A stretch of DNA of 64,000 nt from Brachybacterium saurashtrense (GCF_003355475.1 NZ_CP031356.1:2976001-3040000), one strand, 5' to 3'; counted from the first letter of the stretch, positions 7,777 through 15,697 are shown. Made by a program: numbers and translations. The notes: generated by a model from the sequence alone, not told the origin.

Positions 7777-8725
7777 GGCCGCCCTTGCCCACGATCTGCA
7801 GGGAGAACAGGCCCGAGCGGATGCCGTCGAGGTCGAGGGTGACGTGCTGGAAGCCGGTCTCCTTGCCGGCGGCGACGAGGGCCTCGCGGATCGCGGGCTC
7901 CATCGCGCGGGGCAGCTCCTCGGTGGGCAGCTCGATGCGGCCCACGGCGCCGTGGTGGCGCACCCGGCAGTCGCTGAAGCCCTGCTCGTAGACGGCGTCC
8001 TCGAGGTCGTCGATCTGGCGCAGCTTCTCCGGGGTGACCTCCTGCCCGAAGGGGATGCGGGAGGCGAGACAGGGGGCGGCCGGCTTGTCCGCGACCGGCA
8101 GGGACAGCTGCCGGGCCACCTCGCGCACCTGCGACTTCGTCATGCCCGCGACGGACAGCGGTCGCAGCACGCGGTGCCGGGTGGCGGCGCCCGCCCCGGG
8201 GCGGTCGTGGCGGGTGGCGTCGTCGGCGTTCTCCCCGTAGGCGACGGCGTCGAGCTGCTGCTCGCGCGCGACGTCCTCGCCGATGCGGGTGAACAGCTCG
8301 TCCTTGCAGTGGAAGCACCGCGCGCCGTCGTTCTTCTGGTAGTCCGGGTTCTCGCCCTCGTGGGTGGGGACCTCGATCACCTCGGCGCCGATCACGCGCG
8401 CGACCTGGTGGGCGAGCCGCCGCTCGCGCCGGGCGAGGGACGGGGAGACCCCCAGCAGCGCGACGACGTTCTCGGCCCCGAGCGCGCGCACGGCGAGCGC
8501 GAGCAGGGTCGCGGAGTCGACGCCGCCGGAGTAGGCGACGCCCAGCCGGCGCGTGCCGGCGAGCTCGGCGGAGACCGCGTCGGCGAGAGTGAGCGCCTCG
8601 CCGGCCAGCGCGTCCGGGGTCATCGCCTCGGCCTCGAAGCCGGGATGGCCGGGCGCGAACAGCGAGGTGGGGGCCTGCGGGGCGGTGCCGAGGGTGAGCG
8701 GGACGGGCTGGCGGAGGCTGGTCAC
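7769..8725 (-). CDS. larE: LarE, ATP-dependent sulfur transferase for the NPN cofactor
   Basis: LarE adenylates the two carboxylates of P2CMN and installs sulfur to give the dithiolated pincer precursor. The PP-loop is LGVAYSGGVDSATLLAL near residues 50-66. Cysteines occur as a CxxC (GARCFHCKDELF) and a distal PCLASR; this three-Cys pattern is the one associated with iron-sulfur-cluster LarE proteins rather than the sacrificial single-Cys type (inference). A GTG start at 8723-8725 overlaps the larA stop as GTGA, giving 318 residues; the frame stays open upstream only as a shadow of larA. Confidence 0.9.
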   Translation of the reverse strand: MTSLRQPVPLTLGTAPQAPTSLFAPGHPGFEAEAMTPDALAGEALTLADAVSAELAGTRRLGVAYSGGVDSATLLALAVRALGAENVVALLGVSPSLARRERRLAHQVARVIGAEVIEVPTHEGENPDYQKNDGARCFHCKDELFTRIGEDVAREQQLDAVAYGENADDATRHDRPGAGAATRHRVLRPLSVAGMTKSQVREVARQLSLPVADKPAAPCLASRIPFGQEVTPEKLRQIDDLEDAVYEQGFSDCRVRHHGAVGRIELPTEELPRAMEPAIREALVAAGKETGFQHVTLDLDGIRSGLFSLQIVGKGGRG

Positions 8726-10074
8726 TGGGCCTGCTCCGCGGCGCCGTCGCGCTCGGAGGCGAGGCGGAAGAGCACCTCGCCGGCGTGGTCGATCACCAGG
8801 GTGTCCGGGTCGTCGCGCAGCGCCTCGATGTCGAGGGAGGCCGGATCCATGTACAGCACGTTGTGCGCCTCGGTCTCCTCCTTCGAGAGGGAGGTGGCGA
8901 AGTAGCGGTTCACGCGCTGGTGCTCCTCCCCCGTCTCCGGGTCGTAGGTGCCCAGGCCCGTGACGTGCGTGGAGTGGGCGAGCTCGCCCCAGGGGTGGTC
9001 CTTGAACCGGTCCCACTGTTTCGTGAAGTACTCGATGTTGTGATAGCCGATGTCGCGGATGCCGGGGTGCATCGCGGCGACCTCGGTGATGTGCGGGGCG
9101 TAGATGATCACGTCGCCGCCGTCGGCGCAGACGGGCTCGGACTTGTAGAAGCCCTTCGCGCCGGTCCACATGTCCTCGTACATCTCCGGCACCAGCGCGA
9201 CGATCCGCTTGTAGGGCTTCTCGACGTAGGTGATGTGGGTCTGGGCGGAGATCTTCGCGCACGCGGCCCAGGCGGCCTGCGGGTCGCCGAACGCGATCGC
9301 GCCGAGATCCTGGCCGCCCTCGGCGACGTCCATGGTGAACGCGAGCTTCTCGGAGGGGATGAGCTCGCTCGCGGCGTCGATCAGCTGTCGCACGGGGGTG
9401 ATGCCGAGGGTGCCGATGATGCGGCTGGCCGTGATGAGCGCGCCCACCCAGTGGGAGATGTCGATGACGTCATGCACCGAGCAGCCGGGGAAGAAGTACT
9501 TGTTGCCGCCGGAGAAGCCGACGACCTCGTGCGGGAAGACGGGGCCGACGATCAGGTTGACGTCCGAGTCGACGCACAGCCGGTTGATCTGCACGGTCAT
9601 CGGGACGTCGGTGAGCAGCCCGCCGGTGAGCTCGGCGATCTGCTCGGCGGGGATGACGCCGAGATCCGCGATCTGGGAGGGGTCGTCCCAGGCGTGGTTC
9701 AGCACCGTCCACTCCGGGTAGGTGGCCGTCGCGCCGCGCTCGGTGGCGCCGAGCAGCTGGTCGATCGCCTCCTCGCTCATCGCGGCGTGGGTGCCCAGCG
9801 CGATGAGCACGGTGACGGAGGAGGCGCGGCCGGCGAGCGCATCGTGGATCGCGGGCAGCACCTTAGGCAGGGGGACGGAGCGGGTGCCGTCGGGGATGAT
9901 CAGGCAGACGCTCTTGCCGTCGAGGTCGGTGCCGGCGAGCTGCTCGGCGACGAAGCCGGTGATCTGCTCGTCGGTGAGGGTGCCGCTCGGCCCGCCGAGA
10001 AGGGCGGCCCGTTCCGCGAGTCCCTCGGGGATCGGGTGGACCGTGGGCAGCTGCGTCGCCGTCGTCTCGCTCAT
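8722..10074 (-). CDS. larA: LarA-family nickel-pincer racemase/epimerase (lactate racemase type)
   Basis: Uses the NPN cofactor to racemise or epimerise a 2-hydroxyacid by hydride transfer. In 450 residues the family's landmarks are present: DGTRS (Arg 65), ALGTH (His 96), and HEVVGFSGGNKYFFPG, in which His 182, Lys 192 and His 208 have the same spacing as His174/Lys184/His200 of Lactobacillus LarA (cofactor-linking Lys and nickel or catalytic His). The family also acts on other hydroxyacids, so lactate is only the default substrate. First gene of the operon; the cofactor genes larE and larB follow, but larC and a lactate permease are absent here. Confidence 0.88.
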   Translation of the reverse strand: MSETTATQLPTVHPIPEGLAERAALLGGPSGTLTDEQITGFVAEQLAGTDLDGKSVCLIIPDGTRSVPLPKVLPAIHDALAGRASSVTVLIALGTHAAMSEEAIDQLLGATERGATATYPEWTVLNHAWDDPSQIADLGVIPAEQIAELTGGLLTDVPMTVQINRLCVDSDVNLIVGPVFPHEVVGFSGGNKYFFPGCSVHDVIDISHWVGALITASRIIGTLGITPVRQLIDAASELIPSEKLAFTMDVAEGGQDLGAIAFGDPQAAWAACAKISAQTHITYVEKPYKRIVALVPEMYEDMWTGAKGFYKSEPVCADGGDVIIYAPHITEVAAMHPGIRDIGYHNIEYFTKQWDRFKDHPWGELAHSTHVTGLGTYDPETGEEHQRVNRYFATSLSKEETEAHNVLYMDPASLDIEALRDDPDTLVIDHAGEVLFRLASERDGAAEQAQ

Positions 10075-10192
10075 GGAGCCATGATGCGCGCTCTGACCGG
10101 GGGCGACAAGGAGGGCCAGGCTGTTGCCACAAGGCGGGGCCGAAGGGGCGCGGTGGGCGAATACTCTCTCGACCGCTCCGCCGGACTGCGTC

Positions 10193-10198
10193 TACTTT
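10193..10198 (+). promoter_or_regulatory. -10 element (TACTTT) of a leaderless GNAT gene
   Basis: TACTTT ends 6 nt before the ATG at 10205 and there is no Shine-Dalgarno sequence between them, so transcription probably begins at or next to the start codon. This supports the 10205 start over an in-frame upstream codon at 10124. Confidence 0.5.
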
Positions 10199-10204
10199 GC
10201 CTGC

Positions 10205-10684
10205 ATGACTGCTCCCCCTTCCGCCACCGCTCCCACGATCCTCTCGGCGCGGGGCGAGGACTTCGCCCTCCTCGCCAGGCTGCTGCAGCTCTACCTCCAC
10301 GACTTCTCCGAGCACACGGGCTGGGACGTCGACGAGCACGGCCTCTTCCACTACGCCTGGCTCGACGCCTACCGCCACGAGGCCGGCCGTCACGCCTACG
10401 TGTTCCGCGTCGGAGGTCCGACTGCGGGTTTCGCCCTGGTGCGGGAGGCGGAACGGATCCACATGGCCGAGTTCTTCGTGCTGCGGAAGTATCGGCGCGC
10501 CGGCGTGGGCCTCGCCGCCGCACGGCTCCTGCTCGAGGCGCACGTCGGCCCCTGGTCGATCACGCAGCTGGCCACCAATCCCGAGGCCACCTCGTTCTGG
10601 CGCCGCGCCATCCCCGTGCCGTTCGAGGAGACGGTGCAGGCCGACGGGACGGTCGAGCAGCGGTTCACGATCGACCGGCACTGA
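10205..10684 (+). CDS. GNAT-family N-acetyltransferase
   Basis: Acetyl-CoA-dependent acyltransferase of 159 residues. The acetyl-CoA loop is in the stretch AEFFVLRKYRRAGVGLAAARLLLE (motif A, Arg-x-x-Gly-x-Gly), about residues 83-106, preceded by a beta meander and followed by ITQLATNPEATSFWRRAI (motif B). It is divergent from the lar operon and transcribed from its own promoter. Substrate unknown. The 130-bp intergenic region is shared with the larA promoter. Confidence 0.82.
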   Translation: MTAPPSATAPTILSARGEDFALLARLLQLYLHDFSEHTGWDVDEHGLFHYAWLDAYRHEAGRHAYVFRVGGPTAGFALVREAERIHMAEFFVLRKYRRAGVGLAAARLLLEAHVGPWSITQLATNPEATSFWRRAIPVPFEETVQADGTVEQRFTIDRH

Positions 10685-10689
10685 CCATG

Positions 10690-11142
10690 TCACCCCAGGT
10701 CGGAGAGCGTGTCCGGGATATAGATCGTGCCGTCCGCGGAGACCGGGAAGGTCGGGGCAAAGGCCGTCTCCCACAGATGCCCGTCGGGGTCGGCGAAGTA
10801 GCCGGAGTAACCGCCCCAGTCGGCGCGCGCGGCAGGCGTGATCAGGCGGGCCCCTGCGGCGACGGCCACCTCCAACGCATCATCGACCTCCGCTTCGGTG
10901 GCGAAGTTCAGCGCCAGCGTGATGCCGCGGTACTGCGTCGGCGGGGAGGCGGGGAGGCCGACGTCGGCCGCGAGCTCGTCGTGGCCGAACAGGCCGATCC
11001 AGGTCCCCGCGGTGCGGAACCAGGCGATTCCCGCCGAGACGTCGCCGCGCTGCTGCCATCCGAGGGCGCGGTAGAAGGCGATGCTGCGCGCGAGGTCTGC
11101 GACGCCGAGGGTGACGATCGAGAAGTTCGGTGCGATGCCCAT
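10690..11142 (-). CDS. VOC-family (glyoxalase-fold) protein
   Basis: Single vicinal-oxygen-chelate protein of 150 residues with two beta-alpha-beta-beta-beta modules: FSIVTLGVADLARSIAFYRALGW at the N-terminus and ARADWGGYSGYFADPDGHLWETAF at the C-terminus, the latter containing the usual metal-ligand Glu. Members are dioxygenases, lyases, isomerases or drug-binding resistance proteins; nothing here fixes which. Convergent with the upstream GNAT gene, 5 bp apart. Confidence 0.82.
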   Translation of the reverse strand: MGIAPNFSIVTLGVADLARSIAFYRALGWQQRGDVSAGIAWFRTAGTWIGLFGHDELAADVGLPASPPTQYRGITLALNFATEAEVDDALEVAVAAGARLITPAARADWGGYSGYFADPDGHLWETAFAPTFPVSADGTIYIPDTLSDLG

Positions 11143-11194
11143 GCGTCCAGCATGGCAGCACGGTCGCGGAGGACAGCGGCCGACCGCGCCGGGA

Positions 11195-11968
11195 TCAGAA
11201 GGCGCGGCGGATGCTCAGGCCCCCGTCGACCGGGAGCACGTGCCCGGTGATCCAGGAGGCGTCCGGCGAGCACAGGAACGCGATGGCCGCCGCGATGTCG
11301 GAGGGCTCGCCCACACGTCGCAGCGGATACTCCCCCGCCAGATGATCCGGCCCGCCCTGGGCCTCCCAGGCGCGGGTGCGGACGGTGCCCGGGGCAACCG
11401 CATTGATCCGGACGCCGCGCGGCCCGTACTCGTGCGCCAGATTCCGGATCAGCGGCACGAGGCCGGCCTTGGCCGAGGAGTACGGCTCGCTCCCGAGCGT
11501 GAGCGCGCCGTTCACGGAGCTCACGATGACGGCCGACGGAGTCCGGGTGCTGGTCGTCAGTGCAGGCAGCACCCGGCGCAGCATGCGCACCGGACCCAGG
11601 AGGTTCAGCTCGAGCATCGCCCGCCAGGTCTCGTCCTCCGTCTCCGCGAAGTCGCCGTGGTCGGTGTCCCCGCCCGCGACGTGCACCAGCGCATCGAGGG
11701 TGATGCCCTGTTCCGACAGCGCGCTGACGGCCGTGTCAACCGCATCGGCGTCCAGGACGTCGATCCCCAGGGCGAGGTGGCCCTCGCCGGGCAGGTCGCG
11801 GACGGCCCGCTCCGCCCCCTCGAGGTCCAGGTCGGCGACCAGCACCCTTCCGCGCTCTGCCGCCAGACGCTGCGCGCTCGCCAGGCCGATGCCGACGGAG
11901 CCGCCGACGACGAGGGTCGTGGTGCCCCGGAACCGGTGCTGTGCGTCCTGCGCCGCCGCTGGGTCCAT
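11195..11968 (-). CDS. SDR-family NAD(P)-dependent oxidoreductase
   Basis: Classical short-chain dehydrogenase of 257 residues. The Rossmann motif is VVGGSVGIGLASAQ near residue 21, the acidic residue after beta-2 (VADLDLEGAE) suggests NAD preference, and the catalytic Ser and Tyr-x-x-x-Lys are in IVSSVNGALTLGSEPYSSAKAGL. The C-terminal ITGHVLPVDGGLSI is the family end motif. Substrate unknown. Its start is about 34 bp from the remnant of a VOC gene on the other strand. Confidence 0.9.
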   Translation of the reverse strand: MDPAAAQDAQHRFRGTTTLVVGGSVGIGLASAQRLAAERGRVLVADLDLEGAERAVRDLPGEGHLALGIDVLDADAVDTAVSALSEQGITLDALVHVAGGDTDHGDFAETEDETWRAMLELNLLGPVRMLRRVLPALTTSTRTPSAVIVSSVNGALTLGSEPYSSAKAGLVPLIRNLAHEYGPRGVRINAVAPGTVRTRAWEAQGGPDHLAGEYPLRRVGEPSDIAAAIAFLCSPDASWITGHVLPVDGGLSIRRAF

Positions 11969-12001
11969 GGCCGAAGACTACGGCCCGGGATCAGCGGCCC
12001 G

Positions 12002-12289
12002 GTCGACCTCGCCCTGGCGGGAGGAGACATCCTGGCCGCGGATCTCGCCGTCGGCGGCATCGCCACCCCCGACGGCGAGGGCGAGATCGGCGGGCTGAAC
12101 CCTGGTGCCGCTCCGTCGGCCGAGGGACCCCTCGTACTGCTGTTCTCGGAGGACCTGGACGCGACGTTCACCGCTGTGAAGGACGCCGGTGGCACCGTCG
12201 TCGCAGGTCCTTACGGGTTCCCCGGCGGCCGACGCTTAGAGTTCACCGACCCCAGCGGGAACCGACTCGGGGTGTTCGCCGATTCCTGA
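12002..12289 (+). pseudogene. 5'-truncated VOC-domain remnant
   Basis: The frame encodes GGIATPDGEGEIGGLN, PLVLLFSEDLDATFTAVKDAGGTVVAGPYG and RLEFTDPSGNRLGVFADS, the second half of a glyoxalase-fold protein (metal-binding strand and C-terminal beta-alpha-beta). The first half, including the usual N-terminal strand-helix with a FY pair, is missing, and upstream DNA is antisense to the SDR gene. No convincing start codon is seen. I interpret this as a deletion relic rather than an expressed gene. Confidence 0.6.
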
Positions 12290-12327
12290 GGCGTCTCGGG
12301 GCGCGCACCCCGCGGTGCGCTGTTGAC

Positions 12328-12333
12328 TACCGT
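12328..12333 (+). promoter_or_regulatory. -10 element (TACCGT) of the DtxR/MntR-family gene
   Basis: TACCGT followed by 7 nt and the ATG at 12341. This favours the ATG start over the in-frame TTG at 12323, which lies upstream of the -10 element and so could not be on the message. Confidence 0.45.
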
Positions 12334-12340
12334 GTCCCCC

Positions 12341-13030
12341 ATGTCCGTCTCCGAGCTGTCGACCAGCGCCCAGAACTACCTCAAGGCCGTCTGGAGCCTC
12401 GGCGAGTGGTCCGAGGTGCCGGTGACGGTCTCGGCGATCGCGGAGCGGGTGGGGGTGCGGCTCTCTAGCGTGTCCGACGCGATGCGGAAGCTCGGCGAGC
12501 AGGGACTGGTCGAGCACACCCGCTACGGCGCGATCGCGCTGACCGCGCAGGGGCGCGAGCACGCGCTGGCGATGGTGCGTCGGCACCGCCTGATCGAGAC
12601 GTTCCTCGTGCGGGACCTCGGCTACGGCTGGGAGGAGGTCCATGACGAGGCGGAGCAGCTCGAGCACGCGGTCTCCGACCTGCTCGTCGAGCGGCTCGAC
12701 GCGCATCTGGGCCGGCCCTCGCGCGATCCGCACGGCGATCCGATCCCCGCGGCCGACGGGTCCGTCGACCAGCCCGACGCGCAGCTGCTCGCCGTCCTAC
12801 CGGCGGGGACGCGGGCCCGCGTGGAGCGGATCTCCGACGCCGACCCTCGGCTGCTCTCCTTCTGCGCCGCTCAGGGCATCGTGATCGGGGCGGAGCTCGA
12901 GATCCGCGAGGGCCCGGAATTCTCCGATGCGCTCGAGGTGTCGCTGGCCGGCTCGAGCACCGCGGTGCCGCTGGGCCGTTCGGCGACCGAGGCGATCTGG
13001 GCGTCGGCCACCCCCTCCCCCGAGGGCTGA
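12341..13030 (+). CDS. mntR: DtxR/MntR-family metal-dependent repressor
   Basis: Metalloregulator of about 229 residues. Winged helix-turn-helix at the N-terminus (SAIAERVGVRLSSVSDAMRKLGEQGLVEHTRYGAI), then the metal-sensing dimerisation domain (HALAMVRRHRLIETFLVRDLGYGWEEVHDEAEQLEHAVSD) with the conserved His/Glu/Cys-region ligands, and a C-terminal FeoA/SH3-like domain (TRARVERISDADPRLLSF). It lies tail to tail with the ABC metal importer and overlaps the permease gene by 160 bp. Mn is suggested by context, but iron or zinc sensing cannot be excluded. Confidence 0.88.
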   Translation: MSVSELSTSAQNYLKAVWSLGEWSEVPVTVSAIAERVGVRLSSVSDAMRKLGEQGLVEHTRYGAIALTAQGREHALAMVRRHRLIETFLVRDLGYGWEEVHDEAEQLEHAVSDLLVERLDAHLGRPSRDPHGDPIPAADGSVDQPDAQLLAVLPAGTRARVERISDADPRLLSFCAAQGIVIGAELEIREGPEFSDALEVSLAGSSTAVPLGRSATEAIWASATPSPEG

Positions 13031-13887
13031 GCCGGTTCGTCGCCTCGTCGCGTCCTGTGCCGGGCCAGCAATCCGTAGCGGGGTGCGAGCACATGGACGA
13101 GGGCGTAGAGGCTGCCCTGGACGAGCACGATCAGCCCGCCGGAGGCGGCGTCGAGCCAGTAGCTGAGCAGGATCCCGAGCGTGGAGGCGGCGACAGAGAG
13201 CGTCGGCGCGATCAGCAGCATGCGGCCGAAGCGGTCGGTGAGCAGGCGCGCCGTCGCCCCGGGGATGATCAGCATCGCGACCACCAGGATCACCCCCACC
13301 ACCTGCAGCGCGACCACCGCCGTGACGGCCAGCAGCCCCAGCAGCAGGGCGCCGAGACGGCGCGGCGACAGGCCGATCGCGCGGGCATGCGTGGGGTCGA
13401 AGGCGTAGAGGGTGAGGTCGCGGCGCCGCAGCAGGAGGAGGACGAGCACGAGCGCGGCGAGCACCGCGATCTGCGCGAGATCGCCCCGGGAGACGCCGAG
13501 CACGCTGCCGAAGAGGATGTGGCCGAGGTCGGTGTGGCTCGGGGTCACAGAGAGCAGCACCAGGCCGAGGGCGAACAGGGTCGTGAACACGATCCCGATC
13601 GCTGCGTCCTCCGCGACTCGTCGCGACTCGCGGACCGCGCCGATCAGCACCACGGCGAGGAGGCCGAAGACGATCGCGCCGAGCGCGAAGGGCAGGCCGA
13701 GGGCGTAGGAGAGGACCACGCCAGGCAGCACGGCGTGGGAGACCGCGTCACCCATCAGCGACCAACCGATGAGCACGAGCCAGCAGGACAGCAGGGCGCA
13801 GACCACCGCGGCGAGGGATGTGGCCGCGAGTGCGCGCAGCATGAAGTCGTACTGCAGCGGCTCGGTGAGCAGGTCGAGCGGGTTCAT
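12871..13887 (-). CDS. mntB: Metal ABC transporter permease (MntB/ZnuB type)
   Basis: Integral membrane subunit of a cluster A-I metal importer with about eight helices (ALLSCWLVLIGWSLMGDAVSHAVLPGVVLSY, GIVFTTLFALGLVLLSV, VVGVILVVAMLIIPGATARLL). Family members end near residue 285; here the frame runs on to 338. The extra 50 or so residues, Ser/Ala/Pro-rich, are encoded antisense to the last codons of mntR, which looks like loss of the original stop. Overlaps the ATPase gene by 4 bp. Confidence 0.9.
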   Translation of the reverse strand: MNPLDLLTEPLQYDFMLRALAATSLAAVVCALLSCWLVLIGWSLMGDAVSHAVLPGVVLSYALGLPFALGAIVFGLLAVVLIGAVRESRRVAEDAAIGIVFTTLFALGLVLLSVTPSHTDLGHILFGSVLGVSRGDLAQIAVLAALVLVLLLLRRRDLTLYAFDPTHARAIGLSPRRLGALLLGLLAVTAVVALQVVGVILVVAMLIIPGATARLLTDRFGRMLLIAPTLSVAASTLGILLSYWLDAASGGLIVLVQGSLYALVHVLAPRYGLLARHRTRRGDEPAQPSGEGVADAQIASVAERPSGTAVLEPASDTSSASENSGPSRISSSAPITMP

Positions 13888-14621
13888 CGGGCGACCTCCT
13901 GGCGGGCCAGCGGGTCCAGGCCGAAGGCGCGGGCGAGCATCGCGGGCTCGAGCGCCTCGGCGACAGGGCCGTGGTAGAGGAGCCGACGCCGCAGCAGCAC
14001 GGCGGAACGGGCGAGATCGGGCAGCGCGTGGAGGTCGTGGGTGGAGACCAGCACGGTGCAGCCGTCGGCCGCGAGCTCGCGGAGGACGGCCACGAGCAGG
14101 GCCTCGCTGCGCTTGTCGACGCCTGCGAAGGGTTCGTCGAGCAGGAGGGTGCGGGCGCCCTGGGCGAGGCCACGGGCCACGAAGGCGCGGCGCCTCTGCC
14201 CGCCGGAGAGCTGCCCGATGGGCCGGCGGGCGAGGTCCTCGAGCTCGACCCGTGCGAGCGCCTCGGCGACCGCGCGGCGGTCCGCGGCACGGGGCCGACG
14301 GGTCAGGCCCTGGTGACCGTAGCGCCCCATCATCACCACGTCCGCGACGCTGAGGGGGAAGGAGGCGTCGATCGCCTCGCCCTGGGGGACGTAGCCGATC
14401 GCGCCGCGGCGACGGGCCCGGGCGGGCTCCTCGTCGTCCACTTCGATCCGGCCGGATGCAACCGGGACGGTGCCCATGATCGCGCCGAACAGGGTGGACT
14501 TCCCGGCGCCGTTCATGCCGACCAGGCCCGTTACCTCCCCGGCGGCGATGTGCACGCTCAGGCCGTCCAGGGCGGTGACCTCGCCGTACCGGACCGTGAG
14601 GTCCTCGACGCGGATGCTCAT
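13884..14621 (-). CDS. mntA: Metal ABC transporter ATPase (MntA/ZnuC type)
   Basis: Cytoplasmic ATP-binding subunit of 245 residues. Walker A GMNGAGKSTLF, signature LSGGQRRRAF, Walker B RTLLLDEPFAG and the switch His in VSTHD are all intact. GYVPQGEAIDASFPLSVADVVMMGRYG is typical of Mn/Zn importer ATPases. Second gene of the mntC-A-B operon with 4-bp overlaps on both sides. Confidence 0.95.
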   Translation of the reverse strand: MSIRVEDLTVRYGEVTALDGLSVHIAAGEVTGLVGMNGAGKSTLFGAIMGTVPVASGRIEVDDEEPARARRRGAIGYVPQGEAIDASFPLSVADVVMMGRYGHQGLTRRPRAADRRAVAEALARVELEDLARRPIGQLSGGQRRRAFVARGLAQGARTLLLDEPFAGVDKRSEALLVAVLRELAADGCTVLVSTHDLHALPDLARSAVLLRRRLLYHGPVAEALEPAMLARAFGLDPLARQEVAR

Positions 14622-15565
14622 GCCGCCGCCTCCGTCCCGGTCAGGCCCTCGACGATCACGTCGGCGTCGTGGCGGAGGAGGTCGAGATAGGTGGGGACGG
14701 GGCCGCCCTCCTGCGAGAGCGAGTCGACGTAGAGGGTGCCGCCGAAGCGTGCGCCGGTCGCCTCGACGACCTGCTGCATGGGGGCGTCGGAGACGGTCGA
14801 CTCGCAGAACACCGCCGGTACGTCCTGGTCGCGGACGGTCTCGATGACCGCGGCGATCTGCTGCGGGGTGGCCTGCTGCTCGGCGTTGACGGGCCAGATG
14901 TAGTGCTCCTCGAGGCCCACGTCGCGGGCGAGATAGGAGAAGGCGCCCTCGCAGGTCACGAGTGCCCGCTCGTTCTCGGGGAGGGCGCCGACGGTCTGAA
15001 CGAGCTCGTCGTGGATCTGCTGGAGCTGCCGGGAGTAGGCCTCGCCGTTGCTCGCGAAGTCCTCCGCGTGCTCGGGATCGAGCTGGCTGAAGGCCGTGAC
15101 CATGTTGTCGACGTATACCTGCGCGGCCTCGGGGCTCATCCAGGCGTGGGGATTCGGGGTGCCCGGAGTCCCGGCGATGTCGAGCGCCTCGATGCCGTCG
15201 GAGACCACCGCGTGTGGGACGTCCGCGGTCTCGACGAACTGGCCGAACCAGGCCTCGAGGTGAAGGCCGTTGTCGAGGATCAGATCCGCCTCGGAGGCCC
15301 TGGCCACGTCACCGGGAGTGGGCTCGTAGCCGTGGATCTCCGCGCCGGGCTTGGTGATCGACTCGACGCGGAGGTGCTCTCCGGCGACATTCTGGGCGAT
15401 GTCCTGCAGGACGGTGAAGGTGGTCAGCACGACGAGCCTGTCCCCCTCCCCTGAGTCTCCCGCCCTCCCGCACCCGCTCAGCAGCATCACCAGCGCCGCG
15501 GCCATCGCTGAAGCCCTCGTCGCCAGTCGTCCTCCACACCTCACGCGCACACCTCTTCGCCTCAT
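14618..15565 (-). CDS. mntC: Metal-binding lipoprotein of the ABC importer (cluster A-I)
   Basis: Extracytoplasmic substrate-binding lipoprotein of 315 residues. Signal peptide with lipobox LLSGC (Cys near residue 30). The mature part has the cluster A-I features: VLTTFTVLQDIAQNVAGEHLRVESI, GYEPTPGD, NPHAWMSPEAAQVYVDN (His ligand), ALVTCEGAFSYLARDVGL and FCESTVSD. I chose the ATG at 15563-15565 (MRRRGVRVR, then the hydrophobic core); the much longer open frame upstream has no signal-peptide logic. A DtxR-like box lies 10 bp upstream. GYEP in place of the usual HxYEP loses one family His, so Mn versus Zn is open. Confidence 0.92.
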   Translation of the reverse strand: MRRRGVRVRCGGRLATRASAMAAALVMLLSGCGRAGDSGEGDRLVVLTTFTVLQDIAQNVAGEHLRVESITKPGAEIHGYEPTPGDVARASEADLILDNGLHLEAWFGQFVETADVPHAVVSDGIEALDIAGTPGTPNPHAWMSPEAAQVYVDNMVTAFSQLDPEHAEDFASNGEAYSRQLQQIHDELVQTVGALPENERALVTCEGAFSYLARDVGLEEHYIWPVNAEQQATPQQIAAVIETVRDQDVPAVFCESTVSDAPMQQVVEATGARFGGTLYVDSLSQEGGPVPTYLDLLRHDADVIVEGLTGTEAAA

Positions 15566-15574
15566 CCATCGAAC

Positions 15575-15592
15575 TATGTTCGCCTTGTCTAA
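15575..15592 (-). promoter_or_regulatory. DtxR/IdeR/MntR-like operator upstream of mntC
   Basis: Read on the minus strand, TTAGACAAGGCGAACATA matches the DtxR/IdeR box TTAGGTTAGGCTAACCTA at 13 of 18 positions, with the central AGGC and outer TTAG/TA kept. It sits 10 bp before the mntC start and a DtxR-family gene is encoded in the same locus, so metal-dependent repression of mntCAB is likely. Confidence 0.6.
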
Positions 15593-15697
15593 CTTGGTAG
15601 GTGGCACTGTCTCATACCGGCGTCCGGGAGTCACGCGGCCCGTCGGCCGGCCAGGAAATCCGACGACACCCCGCCACCGCGCGGGGAGGATGGAGGC

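Noticed and set aside
8785-11250. 821-residue rightward open frame across the lar operon
   Set aside because: Low-complexity shadow of larA, caused by GC-rich third positions; no protein motif.
12323-12340. TTG start for the DtxR/MntR-family gene
   Set aside because: It precedes the -10 element TACCGT; the ATG at 12341 fits a leaderless message.
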